A stretch of 64,000 bases of DNA from Falcatimonas sp. MSJ-15. GTDB taxonomy: Bacteria; Bacillota; Clostridia; Lachnospirales; Lachnospiraceae. The notes beneath the pieces were generated by a model. The model did no database searches. It was not told the DNA's origin and saw nothing but the letters and a program-made list of their open reading frames with translations. Position 1 is the stretch's first letter, and each line of letters starts with the position of its first letter. A program made the position numbers and the translations under genes. The DNA lies in contig NZ_JAHLQC010000002.1 of assembly GCF_018918265.1 (NCBI RefSeq), forward strand, positions 222,820 through 286,819. The letters are read 5' to 3'. Below are positions 1 through 7,593 of the stretch, piece by piece.

Positions 1-1
1 T

Positions 2-493
2 GATTTTTATTATTACATAATATCCATCTTAAAATCAGAATTACGATACATGTATCTAAATGAACGTTCTATATTAGAAAATTATACTCGTATGATTACT
101 AGAATATCCATAGATGATGATCATGTTACTGAACGCTCTTTTAATAATTTAAAATTATCTTCTGATAAGTTCGGATTTGATATTTCCAATTATTCGCTTC
201 TCAAATCTGAATATGCCACATCTTGTGGATATGTTCATGGTGGAAAAGAACTTACCCATGCATTATCCTATGTATTTGATGATTGCATAAATTCCACTAC
301 TAGGTTGACAAAAAGAGCAAATTATTATCAACGCATGATTCGAGTTATCAAATATCTAGATTCATTATTAATTTGTTCTCATCCAGAATTTATAAATGGA
401 TGTTTTCACAGACAAAAAGCTTTACTATCCTATTTACTTGGAAAACCAAGTGTTGACTTATTGTTTAATTCTATGGACAAAAAGAACCGGTAG
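2..493 (+). CDS. Unknown protein, 5' end cut by window (HEPN-like features possible)
   Basis: The frame stays open to the left window edge. The first ATG (position 50) has no Shine-Dalgarno sequence before it, so the real start is probably outside. The visible 163 residues are mostly predicted helix, with a YVHGG motif around residue 80 and basic/aromatic helices after it. The motif and helical make-up recall the (S)xYVHG signature of HEPN/AbiV/DUF5677-type proteins, some of which are RNases in phage defence; that resemblance is an inference from a short motif only. A strong hairpin terminator overlaps the stop codon. It is cargo of the integrative element. No firm family assignment is possible. 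Confidence 0.5.
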   Translation, partial: DFYYYIISILKSELRYMYLNERSILENYTRMITRISIDDDHVTERSFNNLKLSSDKFGFDISNYSLLKSEYATSCGYVHGGKELTHALSYVFDDCINSTTRLTKRANYYQRMIRVIKYLDSLLICSHPEFINGCFHRQKALLSYLLGKPSVDLLFNSMDKKNR

Positions 494-525
494 CAGTGCA
501 CTAAACTGCTATCGGTTCTTTTTTC
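483..525 (+). terminator. Rho-independent terminator
   Basis: A 15-bp stem (AGAACCGGTAGCAGT pairing with ACTGCTATCGGTTCT, one G-T pair), 7-nt loop, followed by a run of six T on the plus strand. It closes the unknown gene ending at 493 and can also stop transcripts arriving from the hicB side. Confidence 0.85.
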
Positions 526-596
526 ATATCCAATTTTTTAATAAGAGCTTCTTGCAATACCTGTGAGAAGTTAATACGGGCTTTTATACTTGCAAG
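501..596 (-). pseudogene. Remnant of a second hicB C-terminus
   Basis: On the minus strand directly after the intact hicB, a different frame encodes ASIKARINFSQVLQEALIKK followed by a few residues and a stop at 501-503. This is almost the C-terminal ribbon-helix-helix end of the second HicB at 2284-2676 (AGINFSQVLQEALIDK), not of its immediate neighbour, which ends in NVNFSQLLETALRDYL. There is no start or toxin partner. It looks like the scar of a duplication or recombination between hicB genes, overlapping the 3' end of the intact copy. Confidence 0.7.
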
Positions 597-970
597 TAAT
601 CTCTCAATGCTGTTTCTAATAATTGGGAAAAATTAACATTATTATTTTCTCCTAATACTTTTAGCCAATAAGGAATTGTACAATTAGTCTTTACCCTTTG
701 ATTGTCAAGTTTGTTTTTAACAACATCAGGATATATGGTTATTGGCATCACAAGACAATTATCAGGTATATCTATCTTATCTGATGCATACGGAATATCT
801 TCATTATCCTTTTCCATTCCGTATATGTGTAAGCCCAAAGCTTCTTGTGCATATTTTTGTGCCTCGCTTATATTAGAACAGCAACTAATGCAACCTGGCA
901 CATCCGGAAAATATATTCCATAACCATCTTTACTTGGTTCTAATATTGCTAAATAAGTTAGTTTTCTCAT
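584..970 (-). CDS. hicB: HicB family antitoxin
   Basis: This 128-residue antitoxin of a type II HicAB module would bind and block the HicA mRNA interferase and repress the operon. The N-terminal half has the HicB partial RNase-H-like pattern (YLAILEPSKDGYGIYFPDVPG, then EAQKYAQEALGLHIYG). The last 25 residues form a ribbon-helix-helix type DNA-binding end (NVNFSQLLETALRDYL). A good ribosome site (AAAAGGAGC) precedes the ATG. It lies 62 bp behind hicA, in the usual toxin-first order. The operon promoter before hicA carries a palindrome also found before the second hicB. Confidence 0.9.
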   Translation of the reverse strand: MRKLTYLAILEPSKDGYGIYFPDVPGCISCCSNISEAQKYAQEALGLHIYGMEKDNEDIPYASDKIDIPDNCLVMPITIYPDVVKNKLDNQRVKTNCTIPYWLKVLGENNNVNFSQLLETALRDYLQV

Positions 971-1032
971 AAAATCTGCTCCTTTTAATATATAATAATC
1001 TATGTTAAGAACTTTTTTTGTGCAAGAGGCTC

Positions 1033-1215
1033 TTAATTGAGCCCTGCTTGCTTTAAAATACTTTTTAGAGTTCCTATTGGAATATCTCCTTGATGTACTG
1101 GTACTGTAACTTTACCTTTTTTAGTAGAATGCACTAGTTGATAATGTGAACCCTCTACATTTTTTACATACCAGCCATCGTCTTTTAGCATTTTTAAAAG
1201 TTCTCTGCTTTTCAT
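1033..1215 (-). CDS. hicA: HicA family mRNA interferase toxin
   Basis: A 60-residue double-stranded-RNA-binding-fold toxin that cleaves mRNA when HicB is lost. The family signature is clear: MKSRELLKMLKDDGW at the start, the catalytic histidine in VEGSHYQLVH (His24), the basic strand KKGKVTVPVH, and GTLKSILKQAG at the end. Length is typical. It is preceded by a strong ribosome site (AAGGAGG) and a near-consensus sigma-A promoter, and followed by hicB. It probably acts as an addiction or phage-response module for the integrative element. Confidence 0.92.
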   Translation of the reverse strand: MKSRELLKMLKDDGWYVKNVEGSHYQLVHSTKKGKVTVPVHQGDIPIGTLKSILKQAGLN

Positions 1216-1236
1216 GTAATTCCTCCTTACAATTAT

Positions 1237-1265
1237 ATTATACGCCTTTTTTATACGTATGTCAA
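1237..1265 (-). promoter_or_regulatory. hicAB sigma-A promoter with ATACGTAT operator
   Basis: On the minus strand: -35 TTGACA (1260-1265), 17-bp spacer, -10 TATAAT (1237-1242), a perfect vegetative promoter. The palindrome ATACGTAT (1253-1260) lies against the -35 box. The same palindrome occurs in the same register at the second hicB promoter, so it is a good candidate HicB operator. Confidence 0.8.
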
Positions 1266-1373
1266 CATCAAAATCAAATTATTTCCAAACTAACTACTAA
1301 CAAAAAAAGAGAAGTAGCAGTCTATTTTCTGCCATCTCTCTTTATAACAATGAATCTACATTCCTATATCTTC

Positions 1374-2093
1374 CTAACTCCATTTACAAAGATTTTCAAT
1401 TATCCACTTTCTACCCTTTTCTGTCCATTTTAATGACGGAGTAGCATATTCACTGTCATAGCTCTGGTAGTCTGCATACCCACATTCTATTAGCCACTCA
1501 TATTCTGCATAAGGATACCAAGTTCCTGATTTATCCTTGAATATAATTCTGTTTCTATGCAATATATTGTTCAACTTTACAGCACTTGTCAGACCTAAAT
1601 CTTTTGCTATTACTGTTGTTGTAATAAGCCCCTCTTTATTAAGCACTGCATCGTGATAATCTGCCTTAGGTTTCATCTGCTCATTATCTGCTAATAATCG
1701 TTCATTTTCTTCTACCTGTTCAACCAACTGTAATAATGCTTCTTTGTATGTGGTTGGTAATCTATACTCGTTTAGTTGTTCTTCCATAGTATGGAACTTA
1801 TTTATATATAGTGCTGTAAACTCCGTTCCCTTAACACCTGTAAGTTTGTGTGCTATAAATTCACAGCCTTTCTTAGTTACTCGATAACATGGATATTCTT
1901 TTCCTCTTTCAGTCTTATAAGTAGATTCTTCAAAGAAATCTGACTGTCCAATTTTGGACAGTGAAAGTTGGTTGCAATATTCTCTAATATCTCTCAACAA
2001 CTTATTATGCTCTTTTCCAACCATCTCCGCTACTTCTAAACTTGTAATTGTTGCTACTTGTCCATTCTCGTTTCTTAATGTAATTTCTCTCAT
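1374..2093 (-). CDS. Phage antirepressor, Rha N-terminal plus ANT/KilA-C C-terminal domain
   Basis: A 239-residue two-domain phage regulator. Residues 1 to about 95 match the Rha family (evaMVGKEHNKLLRDIREY, then YRVTKKGCEFIAHKLTGVKG and FTALYINKFHTMEE). Residues from about 120 to the end match the antirepressor ANT/KilA-C domain (PKADYHDAVL, ITTTVIAKDLGLTS, WTEKGRKWI). Proteins of this make-up interfere with prophage repressors and are induced with phage genes. A longer frame starts at a TTG (2108), but GGAGG sits eight bases before the ATG at 2093, so that start was chosen. It lies between the two hicB loci, all on the minus strand. Confidence 0.85.
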   Translation of the reverse strand: MREITLRNENGQVATITSLEVAEMVGKEHNKLLRDIREYCNQLSLSKIGQSDFFEESTYKTERGKEYPCYRVTKKGCEFIAHKLTGVKGTEFTALYINKFHTMEEQLNEYRLPTTYKEALLQLVEQVEENERLLADNEQMKPKADYHDAVLNKEGLITTTVIAKDLGLTSAVKLNNILHRNRIIFKDKSGTWYPYAEYEWLIECGYADYQSYDSEYATPSLKWTEKGRKWIIENLCKWS

Positions 2094-2283
2094 ATTTTTG
2101 TCCTCCAATGTATTTTTTAAGTAATTCCCATACCTTTATAATAATCTATTGAAGTATGTTTGTACTGCCAACTTGCATCAAAACGTACATTTTAGAGTTA
2201 GTGACATTATTCTTAAGAATAAAACAAAAAGTCAGTAGAACAACTACCACCTTTTATTGCTGTTTTGTAAATAAAGTTTGTAA

Positions 2284-2676
2284 CTATACCCCTAATTTAT
2301 CAATTAATGCTTCTTGCAATACTTGTGAGAAGTTAATACCAGCTTTTACACTGGCTTCATTAAGCCATTCCGGTATTGTTAAGGTTTTCTTTACTGCCTT
2401 AGAATTGTGTTTGCGTACATATGCATCCATGTCTACAGTAACAACTGCAATAATTCCGTCTGGACATATTAAATCAGTTGTAATTACCGGTTCTACAATT
2501 GGTTGCCTACTCAAATATTCTTCTTCCAATGCTAACCCTAATGCTTCCTGTGCATAAGTATAAGCCTCTTCAAATGTATCGCCCTCTGTAATACACTCTG
2601 GTCTATCAGGAAATGTAACATAGTATCCTCCTTCTTCGGCATTATGGAAAAATGCTGGAAAATGATATAATTTCAT
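2284..2676 (-). CDS. hicB: Solitary HicB-like antitoxin/repressor
   Basis: A 130-residue HicB: N-terminal domain with GGYYVTFPDRPECITEGDTFEEA and the following AYTYAQEALGLALEEE, C-terminal ribbon-helix-helix end (AGINFSQVLQEALIDKLGV). No HicA frame is found on either side, so it is either an orphan antitoxin or a free-standing regulator. Its promoter carries two ATACGTAT palindromes ten base pairs apart, the element also seen before hicAB, which suggests cross-regulation. Its C-terminus is nearly the same as the hicB remnant at 501-596. A ribosome site (TTAGGAGGTAG) precedes the ATG. Confidence 0.88.
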   Translation of the reverse strand: MKLYHFPAFFHNAEEGGYYVTFPDRPECITEGDTFEEAYTYAQEALGLALEEEYLSRQPIVEPVITTDLICPDGIIAVVTVDMDAYVRKHNSKAVKKTLTIPEWLNEASVKAGINFSQVLQEALIDKLGV

Positions 2677-2745
2677 AATATCTACCTCCTAATTGTTATA
2701 TATTGTAAAAGCAAGTCAAGTGGGGTTTAGCCTTTCTATGTTTAT

Positions 2746-2774
2746 ATTACAATACGTATTAATACGTATGTCAA
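2746..2774 (-). promoter_or_regulatory. Second hicB promoter with two ATACGTAT palindromes
   Basis: Minus strand: -35 TTGACA (2769-2774), 17-bp spacer, -10 TGTAAT (2746-2751). The spacer is filled by two palindromes ATACGTAT at 2752-2759 and 2762-2769, one helical turn apart. The promoter-proximal copy sits in exactly the same position relative to -35 as in the hicAB promoter. Confidence 0.75.
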
Positions 2775-2806
2775 GTATATATTTTCAATTATCCCAATTA
2801 TTTTTC

Positions 2807-2835
2807 TTGTATCGAACAAATTTTCGTTATATAAT
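2807..2835 (+). promoter_or_regulatory. Recombinase promoter with LexA-like box in the spacer
   Basis: -35 TTGTAT (2807-2812), 17-bp spacer, -10 TATAAT (2830-2835). The spacer begins with CGAACAAATTTTCG (2813-2826), one base off the Gram-positive LexA (DinR) pattern GAAC-N4-GTTC. Placement between -35 and -10 is where a repressor would block polymerase, so SOS induction of the recombinase is plausible. One half-site mismatch keeps this uncertain. Confidence 0.55.
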
Positions 2836-2867
2836 AGACTTATCAAATTCAAAAGGAGTGCTTTTCT

Positions 2868-4442
2868 ATGATTACTTTTGACAACATAATTATATATTTA
2901 AGAAAATCTCGTTCTGATGACCCTAATCTATCTGTGAATGAAGTTTTGTTAAGGCATGAAGCTGATTTACAGGAATATTGTATGCGTGAATTCGGCAAGA
3001 CTATGCCAGAAGACCGAATATACAGAGAAGTAGTTAGTGGTGAGACTATTAATGACCGTCCTGTTATGATTCAGATAATGCGATTGCTTGAAACAGGTAT
3101 TATTGATGCTGTACTGGTTGTAGAGCCACAGCGATTATCAAGAGGTGATATGCAAGACTGTGGAAGAATTATTAATACACTTAGGTATACTAATACACTT
3201 GTTATTACTCCACCAAAGACATACAATCTCAATGATGAATATGATAGGAAGTTTTTTGAGATGGAACTTACAAGAGGTAATGATTATCTTGAATATAATA
3301 AAAAGATTCTTAACAGAGGTCGTATCCGTTCTGTAAGAGAGGGTAACTTCATTGCATCAGTTCCACCATATGGATATAAGAAGATTAAAGTTGGGGAAGG
3401 GAAGAACAGTTACCATACTCTTAAGATTGTTCCTGATGAAGCCGAAGCCGTAAAGATTATGTTTCATCTATACATTAATAAACATTATGGATTTACCAAT
3501 ATCGCCAATTATTTAGATGCTCATGGGTATATACCACGCAAATCGGCACATTGGTCACCTGCTGCTATAAGTGATATGATTGATAATCCTGTATATATGG
3601 GTAAGATACGTTGGAACTATCTTAAGACACAGAAAAAGATTGTTAATGGTGAGATTGTTAAGACTAGACCGATTAACAGGAATACAGAAGATGTTATTCT
3701 TGTTGATGGCAGACATGAAGCGATAATTGACGAAAATACATTTAATCAGGCATTAATAAGACGTGGTAACTCTCCAAGACTAAAAAAGGGGACTGAACTT
3801 CAAAACCCTTTTGCCGGTATTCTCTTCTGTGGTTCATGCAATAGGGCAATGTCTTTTAAGCAATTCACAGACAGACGTTCAAGCACAGGACACATAAGTG
3901 AAAGTATGCTATGTAATAATCAGCGAATATGTCATACCAAGTCTGTAAGTTATTCTGATTTTATCAACAATGTTAAAGCCTCGCTTAAGACTTCTATACA
4001 TGATTTTGAGGTTCTTCTTAATAACAATAATGACGATAAAGAACTTGAACGCAAACAGTATATAAGAAGTCTTGAATTGGAACTTGAACGCATCAAGGAG
4101 AAAGACAGCAGGCAAAAAGATGCTTATGAAGATGGCATATATACTAAAGTAGAATATGCCAAGAGAAATGCTAAATTACAGGAACAATTAGCTTTTACAG
4201 AAAAAAAACTTGAAGAAGCAAGACAGATAAAATCTTATACTGACATCTATAAAGAGCAGATAGCCAAATATACAAGATGCCTTGATATAATCAGCGATAA
4301 TAATATAACTGCTGCAACAAAAAATGAATTATTAAAACCTCTTATCAGCAAGATTGTATATTATAACAATCAACAGTCTAAAGCAGGTCTTGGAAGATAT
4401 ATCAAGAACGAATTTACTCTTGATATCTTTCTTAATGTGTGA
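2868..4442 (+). CDS. Large serine recombinase (site-specific integrase/excisionase)
   Basis: A 524-residue large serine recombinase. The resolvase catalytic domain covers about residues 5-150, with the nucleophile serine at position 14 in YLRKSRS and the conserved VVEPQRLSRG segment around 84-93. The recombinase domain follows (PPYGYKK, then a helical DNA-binding part to about 300). A zinc ribbon is given by Cys321, Cys324, Cys349 and Cys355. A Glu/Lys-rich coiled coil spans about 390-460. Length and order match TndX/CisA/SprA-type enzymes that integrate and excise elements through short attachment sites. The ATG has AGGAG upstream. The gene ends about 70 bp before the cotJC fragment, as expected if the attachment site lies between. 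Confidence 0.93.
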   Translation: MITFDNIIIYLRKSRSDDPNLSVNEVLLRHEADLQEYCMREFGKTMPEDRIYREVVSGETINDRPVMIQIMRLLETGIIDAVLVVEPQRLSRGDMQDCGRIINTLRYTNTLVITPPKTYNLNDEYDRKFFEMELTRGNDYLEYNKKILNRGRIRSVREGNFIASVPPYGYKKIKVGEGKNSYHTLKIVPDEAEAVKIMFHLYINKHYGFTNIANYLDAHGYIPRKSAHWSPAAISDMIDNPVYMGKIRWNYLKTQKKIVNGEIVKTRPINRNTEDVILVDGRHEAIIDENTFNQALIRRGNSPRLKKGTELQNPFAGILFCGSCNRAMSFKQFTDRRSSTGHISESMLCNNQRICHTKSVSYSDFINNVKASLKTSIHDFEVLLNNNNDDKELERKQYIRSLELELERIKEKDSRQKDAYEDGIYTKVEYAKRNAKLQEQLAFTEKKLEEARQIKSYTDIYKEQIAKYTRCLDIISDNNITAATKNELLKPLISKIVYYNNQQSKAGLGRYIKNEFTLDIFLNV

Positions 4443-4509
4443 ACTACCCATCACTTAAAGGTAGTGAGTTTTACGCTCCAGCTTATAAAATAATCATTTC
4501 TAACATTGA

Positions 4510-4923
4510 TGTTCTGATGAACTTGCACACTTTGAGATGATATGTGCCATAGTATATCAGCTTACAAGGAATCTTACTCCTGAACAGATTAAAAATTCAG
4601 CATTTGCACCATATTATATAGATCATACAACAGCATTATGGCCACAAGCTGCCGGTGGAACGCCTTTTAGTGCAACTGTATTTCAATCAAAAGGTGATAC
4701 AATAACAGATCTTACTGAAGATTTGGCAGCAGAGCAAAAAGCAAGAACAACTTATGATAATATCTTAAGACTTACTGATGATCCCGACGTACGAGAACCT
4801 ATTAAATTCTTAAGAGCAAGAGAAATCGTACACTTCCAGCGTTTCGGTGAAGCTCTTGGCATTGTTACTGATAAACTTAATTCCAAGAACTTCTATGCTT
4901 TTAATCCCGAATTTGATAAATAA
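4510..4923 (+). pseudogene. cotJC: cotJC (spore-coat Mn catalase), 3' part only, cut by the element
   Basis: From 4516 the frame reads DELAHFEMICAIVYQ and continues with the CotJC signature (IDHTTALWPQAAGGTPF, LAAEQKARTTYDNI, DPDVREPIKFLRAREIVHF) to a natural C-terminus (FYAFNPEFDK). Intact CotJC proteins are about 190-200 residues; here roughly the first 65 are missing and the frame is closed by TGA at 4507-4509. The ATG at 4537 is an internal methionine without a ribosome site, so this is not a native short gene. The remaining sequence is undamaged, which suggests a recent or reversible interruption. The missing 5' part should lie left of the element, outside the window. Confidence 0.85.
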
Positions 4924-4990
4924 TATCCTATATTATGGATTAGTATATAGCTTCAGAATACTATCCTTTCATACTTTAATTATATTGGTT

Positions 4991-5037
4991 GGCACAAAGT
5001 TCGCTATACATCACTTATGTATAGCGAACTTAGTACC
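4991..5037 (+). repeat. 47-bp hairpin repeat, copy 1
   Basis: Begins GGCAC and ends TAGTACC with a perfect inner stem (AAGTTCGCTATACAT pairing with ATGTATAGCGAACTT). The same 47-bp layout, with different but complementary inner stems, recurs inside the two large repeats at 32.3 and 32.7 kb. It lies just after the cotJC fragment and might also act as its terminator, though no T run follows. The rest of 4924-5288 shows only the leader of the next gene. Confidence 0.7.
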
Positions 5038-5288
5038 GAATAATATGAATTGATAACATTTCTTCTTTTCTTTTGTTTTCGCAATTATATCTGTTGTATT
5101 ATGAATATTTTTTACATTTTTATGCCGATATCTCACACAAAGCAACAAAATCTCACTAAAAAAAGGACTTTTTTTACAAAGATGTTCTTTTTTGCATACT
5201 TTTTAAGCCTTTTTGGAGAGAAATAATCTTTGAAATACTGTATAATATATTTAATTATTAAACGAAAAGAGAAGGGAAGAGTTTAGAT

Positions 5289-6116
5289 ATGAGTATTTTA
5301 GATGTAAAATTTGTACAAGGTTTCATTCGTATGTGCAATGATGGTTGGGAACAAGGATGGCATGAAAGAAATGGTGGCAATCTTTCTTATAGAATTAAGC
5401 CAGAAGAACTTGACGAAGTAAAAGAATATCTTAAAAAAGATGCCGAATGGAGACCTATTGGCACACAGGTTCCTGATCTTTCGGGTGAATACTTCATGGT
5501 AACAGGTAGTGGCAAATACTTTAGAAACGTGATTCTTGATCCTGAAGACAGCACTTGTATTATTGAACTTGATGATAAGGGCGAGAATTATAGAATACTT
5601 TGGGGACTTGTAAATGGTGGCAGACCTACAAGCGAACTTCCAAGCCATCTTATGAATCATGAAGTTAAGAAAAAAGCTTCTAATGGAAAGCATAGAGTTA
5701 TATATCACGCACATACAACCAATGTAATTGCTCTTACTTTTGTTCTTCCTCTAAAAGATGAAATCTTCACAAGAGAATTATGGGAGATGGCAACTGAATG
5801 TCCTGTTGTATTCCCATCAGGCATTGGTGTTGTAGGATGGATGGTTCCTGGTGGACGTGATATAGCTGTTGCTACAAGTGAGCTTATGAAGAAATATGAC
5901 GTTGCTATATGGGCACATCATGGTATGTTTTGCTCAGGCGAAGATTTTGATCTGACATTCGGACTTATGCATACTGTTGAAAAATCAGCAGAGATTCTTG
6001 TCAAGATGCTCTCAATAAGACCAGACAAGCTTCAGACAATTACACCACAGAATTTTAGAGACTTAGCAAAAGACTTTAAAGTTACATTACCAGAACAGTT
6101 CTTATATGAAAAATAA
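5289..6116 (+). CDS. rhaD: L-rhamnulose-1-phosphate aldolase
   Basis: A 275-residue class II aldolase splitting L-rhamnulose 1-phosphate into dihydroxyacetone phosphate and L-lactaldehyde, a cytosolic step of rhamnose catabolism. Length equals the Escherichia coli enzyme. Visible family features: MCNDGWEQGWHERNGGNLSYR at the start, FMVTGSGKYFRN, the catalytic glutamate in TSELPSH (Glu116), and zinc ligands in YHAHTTN (His140, His142) and AHHGMF (His211). The usual partners rhaA and rhaB are not next to it, so it stands alone here. Rhamnose use fits a pectin- or plant-glycan-using gut bacterium. A run of purines (GAGAAGGGAAGAG) serves as ribosome site. Confidence 0.93.
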   Translation: MSILDVKFVQGFIRMCNDGWEQGWHERNGGNLSYRIKPEELDEVKEYLKKDAEWRPIGTQVPDLSGEYFMVTGSGKYFRNVILDPEDSTCIIELDDKGENYRILWGLVNGGRPTSELPSHLMNHEVKKKASNGKHRVIYHAHTTNVIALTFVLPLKDEIFTRELWEMATECPVVFPSGIGVVGWMVPGGRDIAVATSELMKKYDVAIWAHHGMFCSGEDFDLTFGLMHTVEKSAEILVKMLSIRPDKLQTITPQNFRDLAKDFKVTLPEQFLYEK

Positions 6117-6201
6117 TTTTTGATTTTTCTTAATATTAATTTTTCTTATATTGTTTTTTCATATATTAATATAAATAATATAATTAAGATATTACCTAAA
6201 A

Positions 6202-6252
6202 AAAGAAATCGAATCAATATCGTTATTTTTCTGATACTGATTCGATTTCTTT
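6202..6252. terminator. Bidirectional terminator between rhaD and transglutaminase gene
   Basis: A stem of about 20 bp with one wobble (AAAGAAATCGAATCAATATC against GATACTGATTCGATTTCTTT), A-rich on the left and T-rich on the right, so it can end both converging transcripts. Confidence 0.85.
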
Positions 6253-6278
6253 AGATTGAATAACAAAATAGGCATATC

Positions 6279-7424
6279 TTATTCATCGCCAAATCTTATA
6301 TTATATACTCTATATTCATCGCCATAACTGTGTTCAGACAATGTATATGAATAATAATGATAGAATACTCTATTAAGATCTGCTTCATCTTCGCCTTTCC
6401 ATAAGACTGACACTTCCTGCTTATTCTCTGCAACAGCTCTGTCTATAATGTCCTCTATCTTCTCCGTTGTTGATGCTATAAGATCATTTTTAACAAAATA
6501 ATTATCACCGACAGATATCGCCTGTGGATACCTGCCTCTGTTCCATATATGATCTGCACTTATCACTTCATCTGTCACATTAAAATAATTATGATATACA
6601 TAATCACCAGTATCCGGTACAGGATCATCCCATGTCACGTCAACATGATACCAGTTCTCATTAATCTTAACAAGATTCCAGGCATGAGCCTCACCATCAG
6701 CCTTACCTGATACAGTCCTGCTCTCAATTCCACACATCATAAGTAATGTTCTATATGTCTCAGCATAACCACTGCATACTGATTCTCCAATTATAAGTGT
6801 TCCATATGCTGTATAGTCATCTTCTTCAAGATTATTATTTTGCAAATCTTCTATATTATATCTGCAATTTTTTACAATATAATCATGTAACACAAGTGCC
6901 TTCTCATATTCATCCATACTATCATTAATATACTCTGCCATTATCTCAAGCATCTTAGCATATGTAATACTCTGCTTCTCTGTCATTCTACTAAGGTCAT
7001 TATTGTTAAAAGCATATTCATAAGCATAATAATCTGTATATGTAAACTCAATATGCTCTGTTATTACACCCTGTCTTGATTCACTTACCGTATATGATAT
7101 TGAATCAACTCCATCAATGAGATTAAACAGTTCTTCTGTTGATAATATATTATCTCTGTCAGCGAGTCTAATATCTATACTATTTCTATTATTGTATATT
7201 TCTTCCATCATAACATTTCTTATATCTTCCCTACTTGAACATAAGGGATATACATATTCAATTGTTGTCTCATCTTCATTACCTGCAAATTTCAAATCCA
7301 AAAATGAGCCTTTTCCAATGAATTTTGAAAAAAGAGCATTATCAGGATATGCCATGTTTATCATAAATAATGATGTAATTGTAATAAACAGCATAACAGA
7401 TAATATCTTTAAAAACTTCTTCAC
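6279..7424 (-). CDS. Membrane-anchored transglutaminase-like protein
   Basis: An extracytoplasmic protein with one N-terminal membrane segment (about residues 5-25) and a transglutaminase-like (papain-fold) core. The probable triad is Cys217 (GESVCSGYAE), His247 (GEAHAWNL) and Asp262 (WYHVDVTWDD). Bacterial members are thought to act as peptidases or cross-linkers at the cell surface; the substrate here is unknown. The longest frame begins at an ATG (7460) with no ribosome site, while AAGGAG precedes the GTG at 7424, so I prefer the GTG start. It is divergent from a DUF58/DUF4129-like pair, proteins that commonly accompany transglutaminases. Confidence 0.85.
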   Translation of the reverse strand: MKKFLKILSVMLFITITSLFMINMAYPDNALFSKFIGKGSFLDLKFAGNEDETTIEYVYPLCSSREDIRNVMMEEIYNNRNSIDIRLADRDNILSTEELFNLIDGVDSISYTVSESRQGVITEHIEFTYTDYYAYEYAFNNNDLSRMTEKQSITYAKMLEIMAEYINDSMDEYEKALVLHDYIVKNCRYNIEDLQNNNLEEDDYTAYGTLIIGESVCSGYAETYRTLLMMCGIESRTVSGKADGEAHAWNLVKINENWYHVDVTWDDPVPDTGDYVYHNYFNVTDEVISADHIWNRGRYPQAISVGDNYFVKNDLIASTTEKIEDIIDRAVAENKQEVSVLWKGEDEADLNRVFYHYYSYTLSEHSYGDEYRVYNIRFGDE

Positions 7425-7593
7425 ACTATTTTTGCTCCTTACTTCTAAAACTATGTTCATTATTTTAGTTTACCAAAATTACCAAAAATCTTCAATACTT
7501 CTGGCAAATTTTATTAATTTTTAACATTTTTATAGACTTAACGTGTTAAAAATAGTAAAATTATATTACCAAACACTTATAGGAGGGTTATTA

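Larger units (their letters stand above)
1..4515. mobile_element. Right part of an integrative element inserted in cotJC
   Basis: This stretch holds accessory genes typical of prophage or integrative elements: an unknown truncated gene, HicAB toxin-antitoxin, a Rha/ANT antirepressor, a lone HicB and a large serine recombinase. It ends just after the recombinase, where sequence coding for the C-terminal part of a CotJC-type manganese catalase starts without its own beginning. Serine integrases commonly sit directly beside their attachment site, so the right junction is placed near 4510-4516. The left end lies outside the window. No capsid, portal or conjugation genes are visible in this part, so phage versus other element cannot be decided. 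Confidence 0.6.

Noticed and set aside
4443..4475. Small hairpin ACTACC/GGTAGT as an IS605-type end
   Set aside because: The stem is only 6 bp and no TnpA or TnpB gene is present; it may be a weak terminator or part of the attachment site.
4537..4923. A native 128-residue catalase starting at the ATG at 4537
   Set aside because: The frame continues upstream with conserved CotJC residues, and the ATG has no ribosome site; it is an interrupted gene.
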